Part shown: positions 11,084-20,894 of the stretch, one piece after another
Numbering within the stretch: position 1 is the stretch's first letter
How the letters are laid out: every line of letters starts with the position of its first letter
Source: Chara braunii
Taxonomy: Eukaryota; Streptophyta; Charophyceae; Charales; Characeae
Direction: 5' to 3'
Assembly: GCA_003427395.1 (NCBI GenBank)
Contig: BFEA01000171.1
Location: forward strand, 2,113,377-2,161,469
DNA length: 48,093 bases
Program-made: the position numbers and the translations under genes
The notes under the pieces: model-generated
The model's database searches: none
Seen by the model: only the letters and a program-made list of their open reading frames with translations
Told to the model about the DNA's origin: nothing

Positions 11084-11356
11084 TGTAGCGGTCTCCCTAG
11101 GCCTGACAACTAGGTCTGACCAACTTCAGGTCGTCGGACTGATCCTTGTCCGGTACCGTTGGTTTTCCCATTACTTAGACCTAGAAAATTATATCACTTC
11201 GGCCTAGGCCCAGGTCGGGGGTTTTTTCGCTCAATTGGTTGGTTCATTCATTGAGTCGGACCACGACGTTCAACTGATGCATCTCATGTGTGTCCATCAC
11301 CTTTCTCTCTCTCTCTCATCATTTCCTCATGTGCCCCTATGCACGTGCGTTACACA
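11084..11356 (+). repeat. 3' LTR of the Ty3/gypsy element
   Basis: It starts TGTAGCGGTC and ends GTTACACA, about 273 bp, aligned along its length with the 5' LTR, including the shared internal text TACCGTTGGTTTTCCCA and the CT array at 11303-11317. It is richer in A/T than the 5' copy at many C or G positions, consistent with transition decay. Bases just upstream (CCGGGGATCG) could be a weak polypurine tract. Confidence 0.88.
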
Positions 11357-12510
11357 AATAATCCGTTTTATAAACCACATAAGCAAACCAACCAAACAAA
11401 ATATGTTCCTCAACAAACAATACTTATAAGAAATAGAGGTGATGTGATATCAGTTTTATTAGTTGAATCAGAGCGTGTGATAAAATTATAGGTATCTGTC
11501 AAATTTATATTAGTTATAAACGACTGAGGTAGCTCTCTAACTGGGAGTTTAGTGAAGATTTAGAGTGGTTTTGGTTGTATTATGCTGGTGTAGACAACAA
11601 GCACGAACGAAAGATAACATTAAACTCTTAAACCTTTCAAAACGTCGTGGGTAGAAGTCACCATAATATAACATTGACCTTTAAACGTTGTCAATTATGC
11701 ACGTCGAACAATCCATCAGTATTTGAAATTGGTATTCTGTAAAACAATCATTTTTTTTTACTTTATTTATTATGTAAAAGCAAAAACTGACACAAAATCA
11801 TATTATGTAAAAACACTTACAAATAAAAAATATAAAACCCAGCAACAAGTCAACAATTTTACCATTATAAAAAAAATGTATAAAAAAACAACACAGAATG
11901 TGAGAAAAAAAATACTTTAATTTTTTAATTTTTGCATGATATTTATATTTTACAATTGGCAAAGGCATATGTTCAAATTTGCACTATCACCTATAAAATA
12001 ACAAGGTATTTCATTATTTAATCGTTGTGACGACCAATTAAAACAACTCTATCAAATTTATATAAAAAAGTAAAATAAATTGAATATTTAGAGACGTATA
12101 ATGTGATTCTTAAAAATCAACTGCAATAATACGTAAAAAAATTAAACAAACATATTTTAATAATTCAATAATAAGTTTATAAATTGTGTAGCACACGGAA
12201 CATGTTCAGAGCTTTTCCGAACGTCTGGGTATTCAGTCAAACGGTTCCCGAAGGTGTTTGGTTCAACAAAAATAAAATAAAATAATAATAATAATAAATT
12301 GATTTTTTATTTTTTACTCGAGTTTGGTTACGAATTTAAGCGTAACTCCCAAACAAAAATTGTTTGTATCATTATTTTACACAACATATATGTTTTTCAT
12401 ATTTTGCTGATTTTGTTATTATTTATGTTCGCGTTCGGAGGGTTTTTGGCGCTCGTTTCGTTCGGGTTAAGGTAGATGATCATTTACAGTGTAATAAGTT
12501 AGTGGATTTT
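11357..12510. other. AT-rich intergenic DNA, no gene seen
   Basis: About 1.15 kb of AT-rich sequence with short A- and T-runs and no frame resembling a protein. Text around 12195-12260 (CCGAACGTCTGG, GGTTCCCGAAGG) resembles the GAACG-rich ends of the hAT-like element at 14181, so a relic may lie here. Confidence 0.6.
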
Positions 12511-12514
12511 GCAA

Positions 12515-12640
12515 ACCATTGAGGGTTCAGCAACGTGATGAGTCGGTGAAACTATGACGAAACAACCCCTCATTTGTTATCCTCTTTTCTCTCTCCACCT
12601 ATGGTTTACCGGATAACATTGTTTAACGATATACATAATT
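12515..12640 (+). ncRNA. Hammerhead-like unit, copy 1 (degenerate)
   Basis: GTGATGA (12535-12541) corresponds to the conserved CUGAUGA box. It is followed by a short stem II (GTCGG with ATGAC, four pairs), the loop TGAAACT, then GAAA (12559-12562). TTGAGGGTT (12519-12527) can pair with AACCCCTCA (12564-12572) with one bulged base, which is helix I geometry. Compared with copy 2 at 13318, this copy lacks the helix III/cleavage segment GTTTGTCAC, so it cannot self-cleave. Downstream it shares a CT-rich stretch and GGTTTACCGG with copy 2, showing that both belong to one repeat unit of about 110-120 bp. Confidence 0.6.
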
Positions 12641-12813
12641 AAGGTTACCTGCGCTTGGCCGAGGCCGAACAAGATGGTCCGAATGGTCGAACGTTCAGTC
12701 CCCCTCTGTTCGTCGTTCGGTCGAACGCCATACTTTTTTTCCCCTTCTTTTTTCGAAATGCACGATGGAGGTGTTGTTTTACAAGTTTGATATTTATAAA
12801 AAAACAAAAAATG

Positions 12814-12878
12814 GTTTCGAGGGGGGGAGGGGAGGGGGGGCAAGTTGCCCTTCAAACAACTTGCGCCCCCCCCCATCA
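12814..12878. repeat. G/C-run inverted repeat
   Basis: A G-rich run, GCAAGTTG, a short spacer, CAACTTGC and a C-rich run make a short perfect hairpin flanked by homopolymer G and C. It sits between the hammerhead-like unit and a TG array. No function is suggested by the sequence. Confidence 0.8.
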
Positions 12879-12900
12879 GGGATTTGGCAAGCGCATGTAT

Positions 12901-12901
<1 letters not shown>

Positions 12902-12942
<41 letters not shown>

Positions 12943-13107
12943 TGTGTGTGTGAATGTGTGAGTGTGTGCATGCATAGGGGGGGCGAGTCGGGAGACCCTC
13001 CCCCGCCATCGATTAATCATTCAATCAATCAATGAATTAATCAACCAAAAGAAAACTCGATTTCTCCACGTGCACGTGTGTGTGTGTGTATGTGTGTGTG
13101 TGTGTGT

Positions 13108-13149
<42 letters not shown>
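12902..13149. repeat. Two (TG)n microsatellites
   Basis: TG runs occupy about 12902-12958 and 13075-13149, separated by about 115 bases with a CAAT-rich segment. The second ends at a single N (13150), an assembly uncertainty. Cys-Val or His-Thr runs predicted from either strand are artefacts of the array. Confidence 0.95.
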
Positions 13150-13150
13150 N

Positions 13151-13425
13151 ACACAGAACTGCCCGGTAAACCGTAGGCAGAGAGGGAGAAGAGGACATAT
13201 ATATATATCTACATATATATATATCTACATATATATATATATATACATATATATATATTTATCTATATTATATGCTTATATATACATATGTATATATATC
13301 CGTACGTATACATATATTGATGAGTCGGTGAAACTCCGACGAAACAGTTTGTCACAGCCCCTCGTTTGTTGTCCTCTTCTCTCTCCCTCTGCCTACGGTT
13401 TACCGGGCAGTTCTGTTTGTGACGA
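13151..13425. repeat. Inverted pair of hammerhead-unit tails around (TA)n
   Basis: 13151-13196 (ACACAGAACTGCCCGGTAAA onward) is the reverse complement of 13369-13420 (ending ACCGGGCAGTTCTGT), nearly perfectly over about 48 bases. Between them lie a TA/TATC-rich array (13197-13317) and the hammerhead-like core. In the inverted left arm the hammerhead core is absent; the TA array begins where it should be. The whole could fold into a long hairpin. This looks like a head-to-head insertion or duplication of the repeat unit defined by copy 1. Confidence 0.85.
13305..13364 (+). ncRNA. Hammerhead ribozyme-like motif, copy 2
   Basis: TGATGA (13318-13323) is followed by stem II GTCGG/CCGAC (13324-13328 with 13336-13340, five perfect pairs, loop TGAAACT), then GAAA (13341-13344). 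A minimal helix III follows: ACA (13344-13346), loop GTT, TGT (13350-13352), then C13353. This gives GUC as the NUH cleavage triplet. Such three-pair helix III motifs are known from retroelement-borne type I hammerheads. Two defects: the base before TGATGA is T rather than the conserved C, and the 3' helix I strand (ACAGCCCCTC) has no partner upstream because TA-rich DNA lies there. It is therefore a recognisable but probably inactive relic. Confidence 0.65.
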
Positions 13426-13557
13426 TATATATATTATATATATATATGTATATATATATAAAAAACATATTTAGATCTATAACTTTGTGAGTTTGCGGGT
13501 GTGTTTATCTTTTTGGTGTTTATGCATATGTGTGTATATGGTTAGTGTGTAAAAGAT

Positions 13558-13564
13558 TGTGTGT

Positions 13565-13613
<49 letters not shown>

Positions 13614-13634
13614 TGCATGTGTATGTGTGTATGT

Positions 13635-13673
<39 letters not shown>

Positions 13674-13699
13674 TATGTGTGTATGTGTTTGTGTGTGTG
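13558..13699. repeat. (TG)n microsatellite with TATG interruptions
   Basis: A long TG array with scattered TATG and CATG variants. The sequence to about 13890 then has repeated ATCA/ATTA text and no gene. Predicted His-Thr or Cys-Val proteins here are not real. Confidence 0.95.
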
Positions 13700-14180
13700 A
13701 TTGATTGTCGGAGAGGGAGGCGAACCCGCAAACATCAATCAATCGCTCTATCATTCAATTAATGAAAAAAAGAAAACGTAATCTTTAGTGATTGATTAAT
13801 TAATTGTTTGAGGGGGAGTGAGTTGTGGGGTTACCAACCAACCAATCAATCAATCAGTAAATGAATAAATATAAAAAATAAGTTAAATAAATAAAAAAAT
13901 GGGAGGCGATTTTGAAAAATTTTACCCCCCCAGATCTTCTACGATCTTTATTTTTTCCCCCCCCCCAATGAACCGAACGAAACTTTGTAGGTAGGTGATC
14001 TCAGTGATGGATAATTTATATATGTAAAAAAGGGACTCGAAACAGGGTATGGCGAACCCTGAACCACTGGCCCGGTCGGATAATTTGAGGTGTGAATGCC
14101 GACCCAAACCCTCGAAGATTCAGGGGGAGTTTCTACCCCCTATAAACGTTCGGGTGGGTAACATTATATATAATAATAAT

Positions 14181-14941
14181 CAGGGCTGCCGGTGTTCGGG
14201 ATGGGCCGAACGCCCGAACCCGATCACCCAAACGTACGGGACCTCTTCAGAAGGCGTTCAGGCGTTCGGGCCGAACGTGGACAAAAAAAAAAAAAAAAAA
14301 AAAAAAACTTTTCAAAACATTCCGAAAACAAATAATATGGTATGGAGAAAAATAAACGTAACAACATTTTCCTGGGCACTACATCCCAATTCTTTACCAA
14401 ATTTGAATTAAAAATCAAATAGAGAAAATAAACACTACGATAAAAATAAGAAAAAATAAAAAGAGAATTAAAATGAGTGAGTGTGCCAGCACCTTTTCGA
14501 CACCGCCATTTTTGCCGATTTTTAATTATTTTTTTGCATTGACAAAATGACCTGAAAATTTAAAGATGCGTAGGTTATATACTCAATAACTCATAAAAAA
14601 TATTTCAAAAAATAAGAATTTTTTTTAGGCCCTGAAATAAAGTGAAAACAAAAAGTTAAAAGTGAGAAAAAACAAAATAGTGAGTGGGCGAGTACGTTTT
14701 GACACCCCCATCTTTGACGATTTTTTGCGTTTTTTTGGCTTAGCAGAACGACTTAAAAATTTACAGGCGTGTAGGTTACATCATAGAGCAATATTCAGAA
14801 AACAAAACTTATTTTTAGGCCCCAAAATGTTTTTTGGCGGGGGCCGAACCTGGAGGTATTCGGCCCCCGAACGGGACCCCGAACGCCCGAACGTTGGGGG
14901 GCCAGCCCGGGGGCCCTTGAACGTTCGGTCAGGTAACCCTG
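14181..14941. mobile_element. hAT-like non-autonomous DNA transposon
   Basis: The element begins CAGGGCTGCCGGTGTTCGG and ends GGTAACCCTG, so its ends are inverted (CAGGGYTRCC). Sub-terminal DNA on both sides is full of GAACG/CGTTC blocks. It is flanked on both sides by ATAATAAT, an 8-bp duplication, the size typical of hAT transposons. The caveat is that the site is a TAA repeat. The 761-bp interior has a poly(A) run (14283-14305), AT-rich text and no transposase frame. A central block (GAGAAAAATAAACGTAAC ... TTCTTTACCAAATTT) is shared with the GC-ended elements at 28653 and 29049. Confidence 0.75.
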
Positions 14942-15248
14942 ATAATAATAATATTATTATTATTATATATAATAAATAGTAAAAAATATAAAAATATATA
15001 ACATAATAAAATCAAAAGGTATATTAATAATTTTTTATTTTTATTTTTAATCACGAGTTGAGTGTCTTATTTTTTAATATTTTGCTCTTTAGGCTTCAAT
15101 GTATATGGCGGCTACAAAAACAATTATGAGTAGTTTGTTCATAATAAGAAATGATTTTTGTCTCTATAGCCAAGTCAATCTTTAGCCTTGTCACAATAAA
15201 GCGTTGATGAACTTTTGTTTTTTCTTTTCTTCGAGCCGTCACTTCAAT

Positions 15249-15734
15249 GTTTTTTTTTTTTTTTTTGGCTAAGCCCCTCTAGCCTTTGTGGTCTTGTGAT
15301 TCTGAACAACGTGTGTTTTAGGGCATCATACCCTGCCGTGCACGGACGGCCTCGAACCGGCACCCTCCGCCACAGAAACGAAGTATCATAACCACTACAA
15401 CCCTTGGAGGTGTTGTAAAACTGGATCCATACCGGTCGTGATATCCAACCCACCTCCAGGGCTGCAGCATCCTTGAACACAACACCACACACCCAACGCA
15501 CACCACACCACGGACTGCCAATCACACACACTTCGTTGAACAACATGTAGCCCCACCACCGCTACCAGTCCTGCTCACTCTTGCGGGCCAACTTGCCTGC
15601 TGGTTCACAGGCGCCTCACAATGATTCTGAACAATGTGTGTTTTAGGGGATCATACCCTGCCGTGCACGGACGGCCTCGAACCGGCACCCTCCGCCACAG
15701 GAATGAAGTATCGTAACCACTACAACCCTTGGAG
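15249..15734 (-). mobile_element. Dimeric tRNA-derived SINE with poly(A) tail
   Basis: Two ~112-bp direct repeats (15298-15410 and 15623-15734) read on the minus strand as tRNA-like heads: TAGTGGTTACGATAC-like A box and GGTTCGAGGCC B box (complement at 15348-15360 and 15673-15685). These are RNA polymerase III internal promoter boxes. A ~212-base body joins the two heads. After the second head the minus strand runs into a poly(A) tail (T-run 15250-15266). The order head-body-head-tail suggests a dimeric SINE mobilised in trans by a poly(A)-recognising LINE. No equivalent to a full tRNA cloverleaf was found, so it is not a functional tRNA gene. Confidence 0.75.
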
Positions 15735-16326
15735 TACCCTGAAGCGTTTAGGTTGGGGCGCGTTAACGAGAATGACTTAGGTTGATATATGAATAAAGTA
15801 CTAATAGTTTAAAGTTAAGAAACATTTGTTGTTTATCACTAACATAAACTTTTATTTGTTCAAGTGATGCTCAAAGTGTGAGATTATGGTATCATGCTTT
15901 GCTTATGATTGTAAAAAATTGTGTGTATCTTTTGATAATGTCTTAAAGGCGTACGCAATGACATTTTTTATTGCTATTGTTATTTTGTGCATAGATTGTT
16001 GAAATTGAGTCTAGGTTTAAGTTCGTAATTAAAACAAATGCATGCATTGAATTAGGCCGGATAAAAAAAATTGTTGTGACTAGGCTAATTTTAAAGTTTA
16101 GAAGATGATGTAGAATTCAATGATATTGACAATAATTTTCCTTGTCACCAAAAAACATTATGGGAACTTTTGGTTTTACGACAAAATTATAAATAAAACG
16201 CTAATAATATAAAGTTAGTAAAAAAATTAGTCAAACTTCGAATAAACTTTGTCTCATATCTTTATAAATAACAATGCGCATATACTAGGCGATATTCGAC
16301 AACCAAGGTACTAAAATAAATATTAA
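15735..16326. other. AT-rich intergenic DNA, nothing recognised
   Basis: About 590 bases of AT-rich sequence with no open frame worth reporting and no repeat that I can match elsewhere in the window. Confidence 0.6.
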
Positions 16327-16685
16327 GGGGAAACTTCATGGGAGTCGCAAAAATGAGTTAATTGCAGGATGGACCAAAATGCAATTTTCAATTGCAGTTC
16401 AGGAAACGTATACAACACATCTTGCTGCCTAGGTAAGGTGCCTGAAGTGCAATTGCAAATTGTATCTTGCCCCATAGTGCAAATACAACTCGTTTTTGTG
16501 AACGACTTCAACAGAGTCACAAAAATGAGTTATAATTGTACTTTGGGCGAATCAATTGCAGTTTGGGCAATATATACAACCCAACTTTCTGGCCAGGTAA
16601 GGTGTCCGAAGTGCGATTGCAAACTGTATTTTGCCCCATAGTCCAATTATAACTCATTTTTGCGATTCTAATGAAGTTATTCCCC
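16327..16685. mobile_element. Tandem pair of foldback elements (family D)
   Basis: Two head-to-tail copies of a palindromic unit. Each has outer arms reading GAGTCACAAAAAYGAGTTATAATTG and the complement, and inner text TACAACCCA...CTGGCCAGGTAAGGTG. The pair is bounded by GGGGAAAC and TTCCCC. The seven bases immediately outside each end are both ATATTAA (16320-16326 and 16686-16692), a likely target-site duplication for the pair as one unit. A single copy lies at 38459-38657. No transposase is present. Confidence 0.8.
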
Positions 16686-17097
16686 ATATTAAATTTACCG
16701 AAGATGAAAAAGAAAACGCCCGAGTTCTATTAGTTGGTTCGCTAGCGGTGAATTTGATGGAGTGGAAAGGTGTAAGGGGTGTGTTTGCTTTGGATAGATG
16801 TTCGAGTGGTTGAATGTGTCAGTTTTGAAAATTGACCTCAATTAAAGTTACATTGGATTATTTCATTTTTAGTGTATCGAATTTAGAAATTTGGAAAACC
16901 ACTCTCATTTTTGCGTTTTTTTAGAGTGACTGCATCGTTGCACTCCCTTGAGATATCAAGTGTCAAGAACGAGTGATTGAAAGTGCTCTTGGACAAACGA
17001 GTGTCCAACTTGCAAGGGAGATCAGTCGTCCTTGGAGAATGATAATTGGTTTTATTGCTTACCTTGTTGCTTGTCCTTTTGGTGCTTGTGTATTATC

Positions 17098-17455
17098 GAA
17101 AAATTCAGTAGTGGGCAGTTGATAGGCGGTGGAGCCATAAGGCAAAATGGGGTACTCTTCATATTTGAGAATTACTGAACCACTCTTGATGTTCTGTGCA
17201 AAATCAAGATTGGCGGAGTGACCCCCGTAGGCAGTCTTTCCCCAACTTGCAATCCTGTCCAAGAGAACTTGTACATGAAGCTCCCCCTTCCGACCTAGGA
17301 CTTAAAAGAGAATGAGTTGTTGAGAGTAGGTGGAGTGATGAGGCAAAAAATGGTCTCTCCATATCTGACACTCTAAAACCACTTGATTTCATATATTTGC
17401 AAGAACAAGAGTGATAGAGGGAGCCCCATATGCAATCTTTCCCCACCTCAAACAA
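17098..17455. repeat. Divergent tandem duplication, ~215-bp offset
   Basis: Sequences from about 17115 (GTTGATAGGCGGTGGAG) and 17320 (GTTGAGAGTAGGTGGAG) run in parallel for about 130 bases to CAGTCTTTCCCCAAC and CAATCTTTCCCCACC, with many substitutions. No protein is recognised. A palindromic element (17458) is inserted just at the end of the second unit. 16693-17097 holds nothing else I can name. Confidence 0.65.
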
Positions 17456-17457
17456 TC

Positions 17458-17568
17458 CTACCCTCTTCTCCCGAATACAACGTACGGTCATTATAGATGT
17501 ATTTGAGGCATCTTTTAGTCTAGATACAGCTATAAAGACCGTACGTTGTATTCGGGGAAAAAAGGTAG
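17458..17568. mobile_element. Palindromic ~110-bp element, family A (copy 1)
   Basis: The ends CTACC...CTTCTCCCGAATACAACGTACGG and the complement pair over about 30 bases, with the internal text CAGATACAG shared by other family members. This is the ACGTACGGTCATTAT subtype, also seen at 38869, 30372 and 40196. It has TA at both outer edges and no coding capacity. Confidence 0.85.
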
Positions 17569-17866
17569 TTCCTACAGCCTGAGAGGACTCCAACTATCTT
17601 TTCTACAACCTTGGCACACCACATAGGCGTGTGACGGGGTGCCCTGTGCTGGCCAAACTCTGATTAGGCAAGGACCGCCTAAACTCCGATCAGAAAGCGG
17701 TGCTGGCATGAGATTTTCTGTCCTAGGTGAGGCCTACCCCACTCTGTTCACACAGGTAAATTATAGAGTGGGGGGGGGTCTGCTGGACTGATACCATGGG
17801 CTGTGAGGGTAGTATGGGGGTTAGTGAAAACAAAAAAGTGAAAAACATATGGTTCATTCCACAAAA

Positions 17867-18200
17867 GTTGTGACGTCTTCATGGGCGGAACGAGGTGAGA
17901 GAATAATAATATATGGTAGTCCCCTGAGGGCCAAGTCCCACTAACAACGTTGAGCTACCTCAACGTCTGAATCTGGACGCTTTTGCGGAGATGTGCAGAA
18001 ATGGTGTTGACTTTCCTGAACTGCACGTCTCGACAAAAACGTCCAGATTCGGGCGTTGAGGTTTAGCTCAACGCTGCTAGTGGGACTTGGCCCAGGGAAA
18101 AGAGCGGGTCACCTTTCAGGGATAATTCTGTTGTTGTCGCGAAATGTAGGGACATACTATTTTCTTCTCTACTATTTTGTCGCGCTTCTATCTCTTCCTT
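17867..18200. repeat. 334-bp direct repeat, left copy (LINE flank)
   Basis: This segment matches 26134-26467 without gaps, with roughly a dozen substitutions. It ends exactly where the LINE poly(A) tail (T-run on this strand) begins. Within it lies a family C palindrome (17928-18093). See the finding on the long target-site duplication. Confidence 0.92.
17928..18093. mobile_element. Foldback element, family C (copy 1)
   Basis: GGGCCAAGTCCCACTA... and ...TAGTGGGACTTGGCCC form outer arms. Inner arms around GTTGAG/CTCAAC and CTGAATCTGGACG/CGTCCAGATTCGGGCG continue the pairing over most of the 166 bp. An identical-length copy is at 26195-26360, degenerate ones at 31531-31710 and 39789-40045. No coding capacity. 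Confidence 0.85.
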
Positions 18201-18201
18201 T

Positions 18202-18227
18202 GTTTTTTTTTTTTTTTTTTTTTTTTT
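18202..18227 (-). other. LINE poly(A) tail
   Basis: A T-run on the + strand, equal to poly(A) on the LINE strand, directly abuts the right edge of the left 334-bp repeat. It marks the 3' end of the LINE and its orientation. Confidence 0.9.
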
Positions 18228-18772
18228 AAAGTCGAGCTTTATATTCATATAAAAATAGGATGGAGGCCGGGGACCTCACAATTCTACCCGGAATTATCAT
18301 GGGGCCATTACCCCTGAAAACCGGGTTCAGCGTCCCATCTTAATCGTAATGTAACCTTTTTAAAAAAATACAGAATCAAACTTGAAGCTAAAAAACAAAG
18401 GAAGTTGATGACTATCTCTAATTTGGTTCATGAGTAAGCCGTGACTTACTGAGGTCTAAAACCTATCACAGTAGCTACAGGTGAGCACCTACAAAAATTA
18501 AACACTGATTCTAAAATGAAGGAGGTCTAATACGACCTTACCAGTTCCCAACATGTTCATCAATCACTGGCAGATAGCCAAGATGCAGTAGCAGTAACCA
18601 AAAGGGATTGCAACCATATGATCGCTGCCTGCTTTTGGGAAGGCAGTTTCTTCAGCGTGGTCCATAAAATCCTCAGATTATACTCTGATACCCCTAATAA
18701 TTGTTGTTTTTCCGCTCTCTTGAGGGCCAGAGATGTCGGTTTTAGCTTTGACTGAGTGCACTGGATCTCGAC

Positions 18773-19940
18773 TCATGTTTTTGAGTTATACTGGTACAGA
18801 GGAGTGAAGGAATTATTGGACTTAAGCCCCTTCCAGCCAAACAGGAGAGGTTCCACGCGATAAGTAGCTGCATCTCTCCCCAGCAAGGCTGTGACTTTCC
18901 CCTTCCCATCCTCCTGGTAGAGAACTCGGACCTCCTCTAACTCAGAAGTTTGCGGAACAACTTGTTCTCCTGTCTCACGTAAATGTCCCGTCTGCATGAT
19001 CGAAGGCAGAGACCACGTCTGTACTTTGATACCTTGGTTTGAAGCCGGACCCAAAACTCTCCAAATCTCATTAGTATGATTAGGAGATCTAACCCATGTG
19101 TTCTGCACATTCTTTGTATCAGGTTGAAGCAGGTAGGCCTATGCTTGGGGAATAGCTTCCACTAACAGTTGATAGTTCCTTGATAGGTTGTGTACCCTAG
19201 GAAGTTTCCTTCGCAGCGCATCTTCATTAATCCAGTCTGAGATAACTGGATCCCAGATATCCTTAACTTGAAGAACGCCTTTTTTGACCCATGTGTTTCC
19301 AAAATTTAAGTCACCCCCCTTGGCTGCAAAACTTGAAGGGGAGCCATTCTGCTGCACGATGTGGGGATTATCGAATAAAAGTTGATTAAGGCATTCTTTT
19401 TTTGTATGAGGCGGTCTCCACTCCGAAGGTTTGAGTTTGTTTCATGCATACACAATATTACGCCAGGTTCTTGACTGAGGGCGACGCTGGGAGAAGGAAG
19501 GCATCATAAGGCAGACCCACAGTTTATAAGGGTCCTCCAGCCCCCATTGGCTGTCCAAGATATATTATGCCAGTGTCATCCAAATTTTCCAATCTTCCCC
19601 AACCATCGCTTGGACTGGCCACTTGGATAATAAAGCGAGGTTTTGCTTCAGCGGGTCCGGTACCCCCAAACCTCTTTGGCTGCGAGGTCTGGCTATCGCC
19701 TCTCAGACCACCTTGGAGATAAACCCTTGCTCTTCTGTTGCTGAAGGTTTTCAAAGGTACTGTGCCGCAACTCTCTTTATCTTCTTGTAAGCTTTCTCCC
19801 CTAATAAGCAAACCGCCAGGGGGAAACAGAGAGTCGAAAAGGTTGCAGCAGATAGGACCAGAGCTCTGCCAAAAAGAGAAAAAGTGTGTCTTTTTTCCCA
19901 CATTGCTATCCTCGTTGAAGCTTTCCCCACCAGGATATTA
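18773..19940 (-). pseudogene. LINE ORF2 C-terminal region relic
   Basis: Broken frames downstream of the RT show features usual for plant LINE ORF2 tails: a Gly-Leu-Gly-Val-Pro-Asp-Pro-Leu-Lys-Gln-Asn segment (from about 19665), then Leu-Asn-Gln-Leu-Leu-Phe-Asp-Asn-Pro, then Trp-Val-Lys-Lys-Gly-Val-Leu-Gln-Val-Lys-Asp-Ile-Trp-Asp near 19250-19290. No RNase H motif was identified. At least three frame changes or stops separate the parts. From 18770 to 18228 lies the 3' untranslated part, with no recognised feature. Confidence 0.7.
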
Positions 19941-20124
19941 TCCTACATCGAAGAACAATCTGACAGGGATACTTGTATTCCCAGGAACGTGTCTGAAGAG
20001 CTAACGGGAATGCGACGCAGACCCCACTCCACACACAACTCAAATTGGGGGGGGAGAAAAAATACTGATTTGTCCCAATTTATTGAGGCTTCCGACAGTT
20101 CACAATACTTATCTATAGCCTTAC

Positions 20125-20200
20125 NNNNNNNNNNNNNNNNNNNNNNNNNNNNNNNNNNNNNNNNNNNNNNNNNNNNNNNNNNNNNNNNNNNNNNNNNNNN
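20125..20200. other. Assembly gap (76 N)
   Basis: The gap lies just after the LINE A-D-D box. The bases on its two sides are nearly the same (TACTTATCTATAGCCTTAC before, GTACTTATCTATAATCCTAC after), so the gap may be zero or negative in true length. Any frame spanning it is unreliable. Confidence 0.97.
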
Positions 20201-20894
20201 GTACTTATCTATAATCCTACGTAATTCTAGCAAGGAATCCGAAGAGTTCACACAGGTCACGGTTAAGTCATCAGCGATGGCGCCCACCTTCCAATATAAT
20301 GATGGGGGGGCCCTTAAACCTTTAATAATATTATTAAACCGAATATTATCCAATAATACTTCAAGTTAAAGGACAAAAATCAGGGGGGTCAGGGGACAAC
20401 CTTGCCTCAAAGAGCGGGTCAGAGTGAATTCTTCAGAAAGCTTACCGTTTACAACCACTGAGGGTGTTTCACTCGCATACAGGGCTTTAATCTAGGTGCA
20501 AAACTTGGGACCAAATCCCAGCCTTAGTAAAGTTGTATTGACAAAAGTCCAGCCAACCTTGTCGTAAGCTTTCTCCATATCAAGCATTAGGATGGTCAGG
20601 GTTCTTCTCTCTTTTCCACTAATTTCAAGGGTCTGTGTTGTTGTTAAGATATTTTCGAATATCGACCTCTCCTTGACAAAGGCACCCTGTTCTACCCCTA
20701 CCAGAGAGGGAAGAATCTGACCAAGTCTAATCACAAGGATTTTTCCTAGTAGTTTATTGGTCACATTTAGGATAAAAATCGGTCGTCAATTACAAACCTC
20801 CCTTTTGTCCCTTTTTTTGTAAAGAAGAGAAATCATTCCTCGGACCACCCCTTTTGGTAGGTAGCCTGTCGAGATAAGTGTATTATAGATTTAA

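Larger units (their letters stand above)
505..11356 (+). mobile_element. Ty3/gypsy LTR retrotransposon, decayed
   Basis: Two similar terminal repeats (505-758 and 11084-11356) bracket a primer-binding site and, in order, relics of Gag, zinc knuckle, aspartic protease, reverse transcriptase, RNase H and integrase. Protease-RT-RNase H-integrase is the diagnostic Ty3/gypsy order. All coding parts carry stops and frameshifts and several catalytic residues are changed, so the copy is dead. The span of about 10.9 kb is long for the family. The excess lies between PBS and Gag (772-4580), which holds C-rich and AT-rich DNA, tandem duplications and microsatellites and may include nested insertions. 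No matching target-site duplication is seen beside the LTRs. Confidence 0.9.

Noticed and set aside
12962-13738. Cys-Val and His-Thr repeat 'proteins' on both strands
   Set aside because: They are produced by TG/CA microsatellites and cross an N and a TA array.
17331-17345. GTGATGAGGC as a further hammerhead core
   Set aside because: No stem II, GAAA box or cleavage triplet follows.
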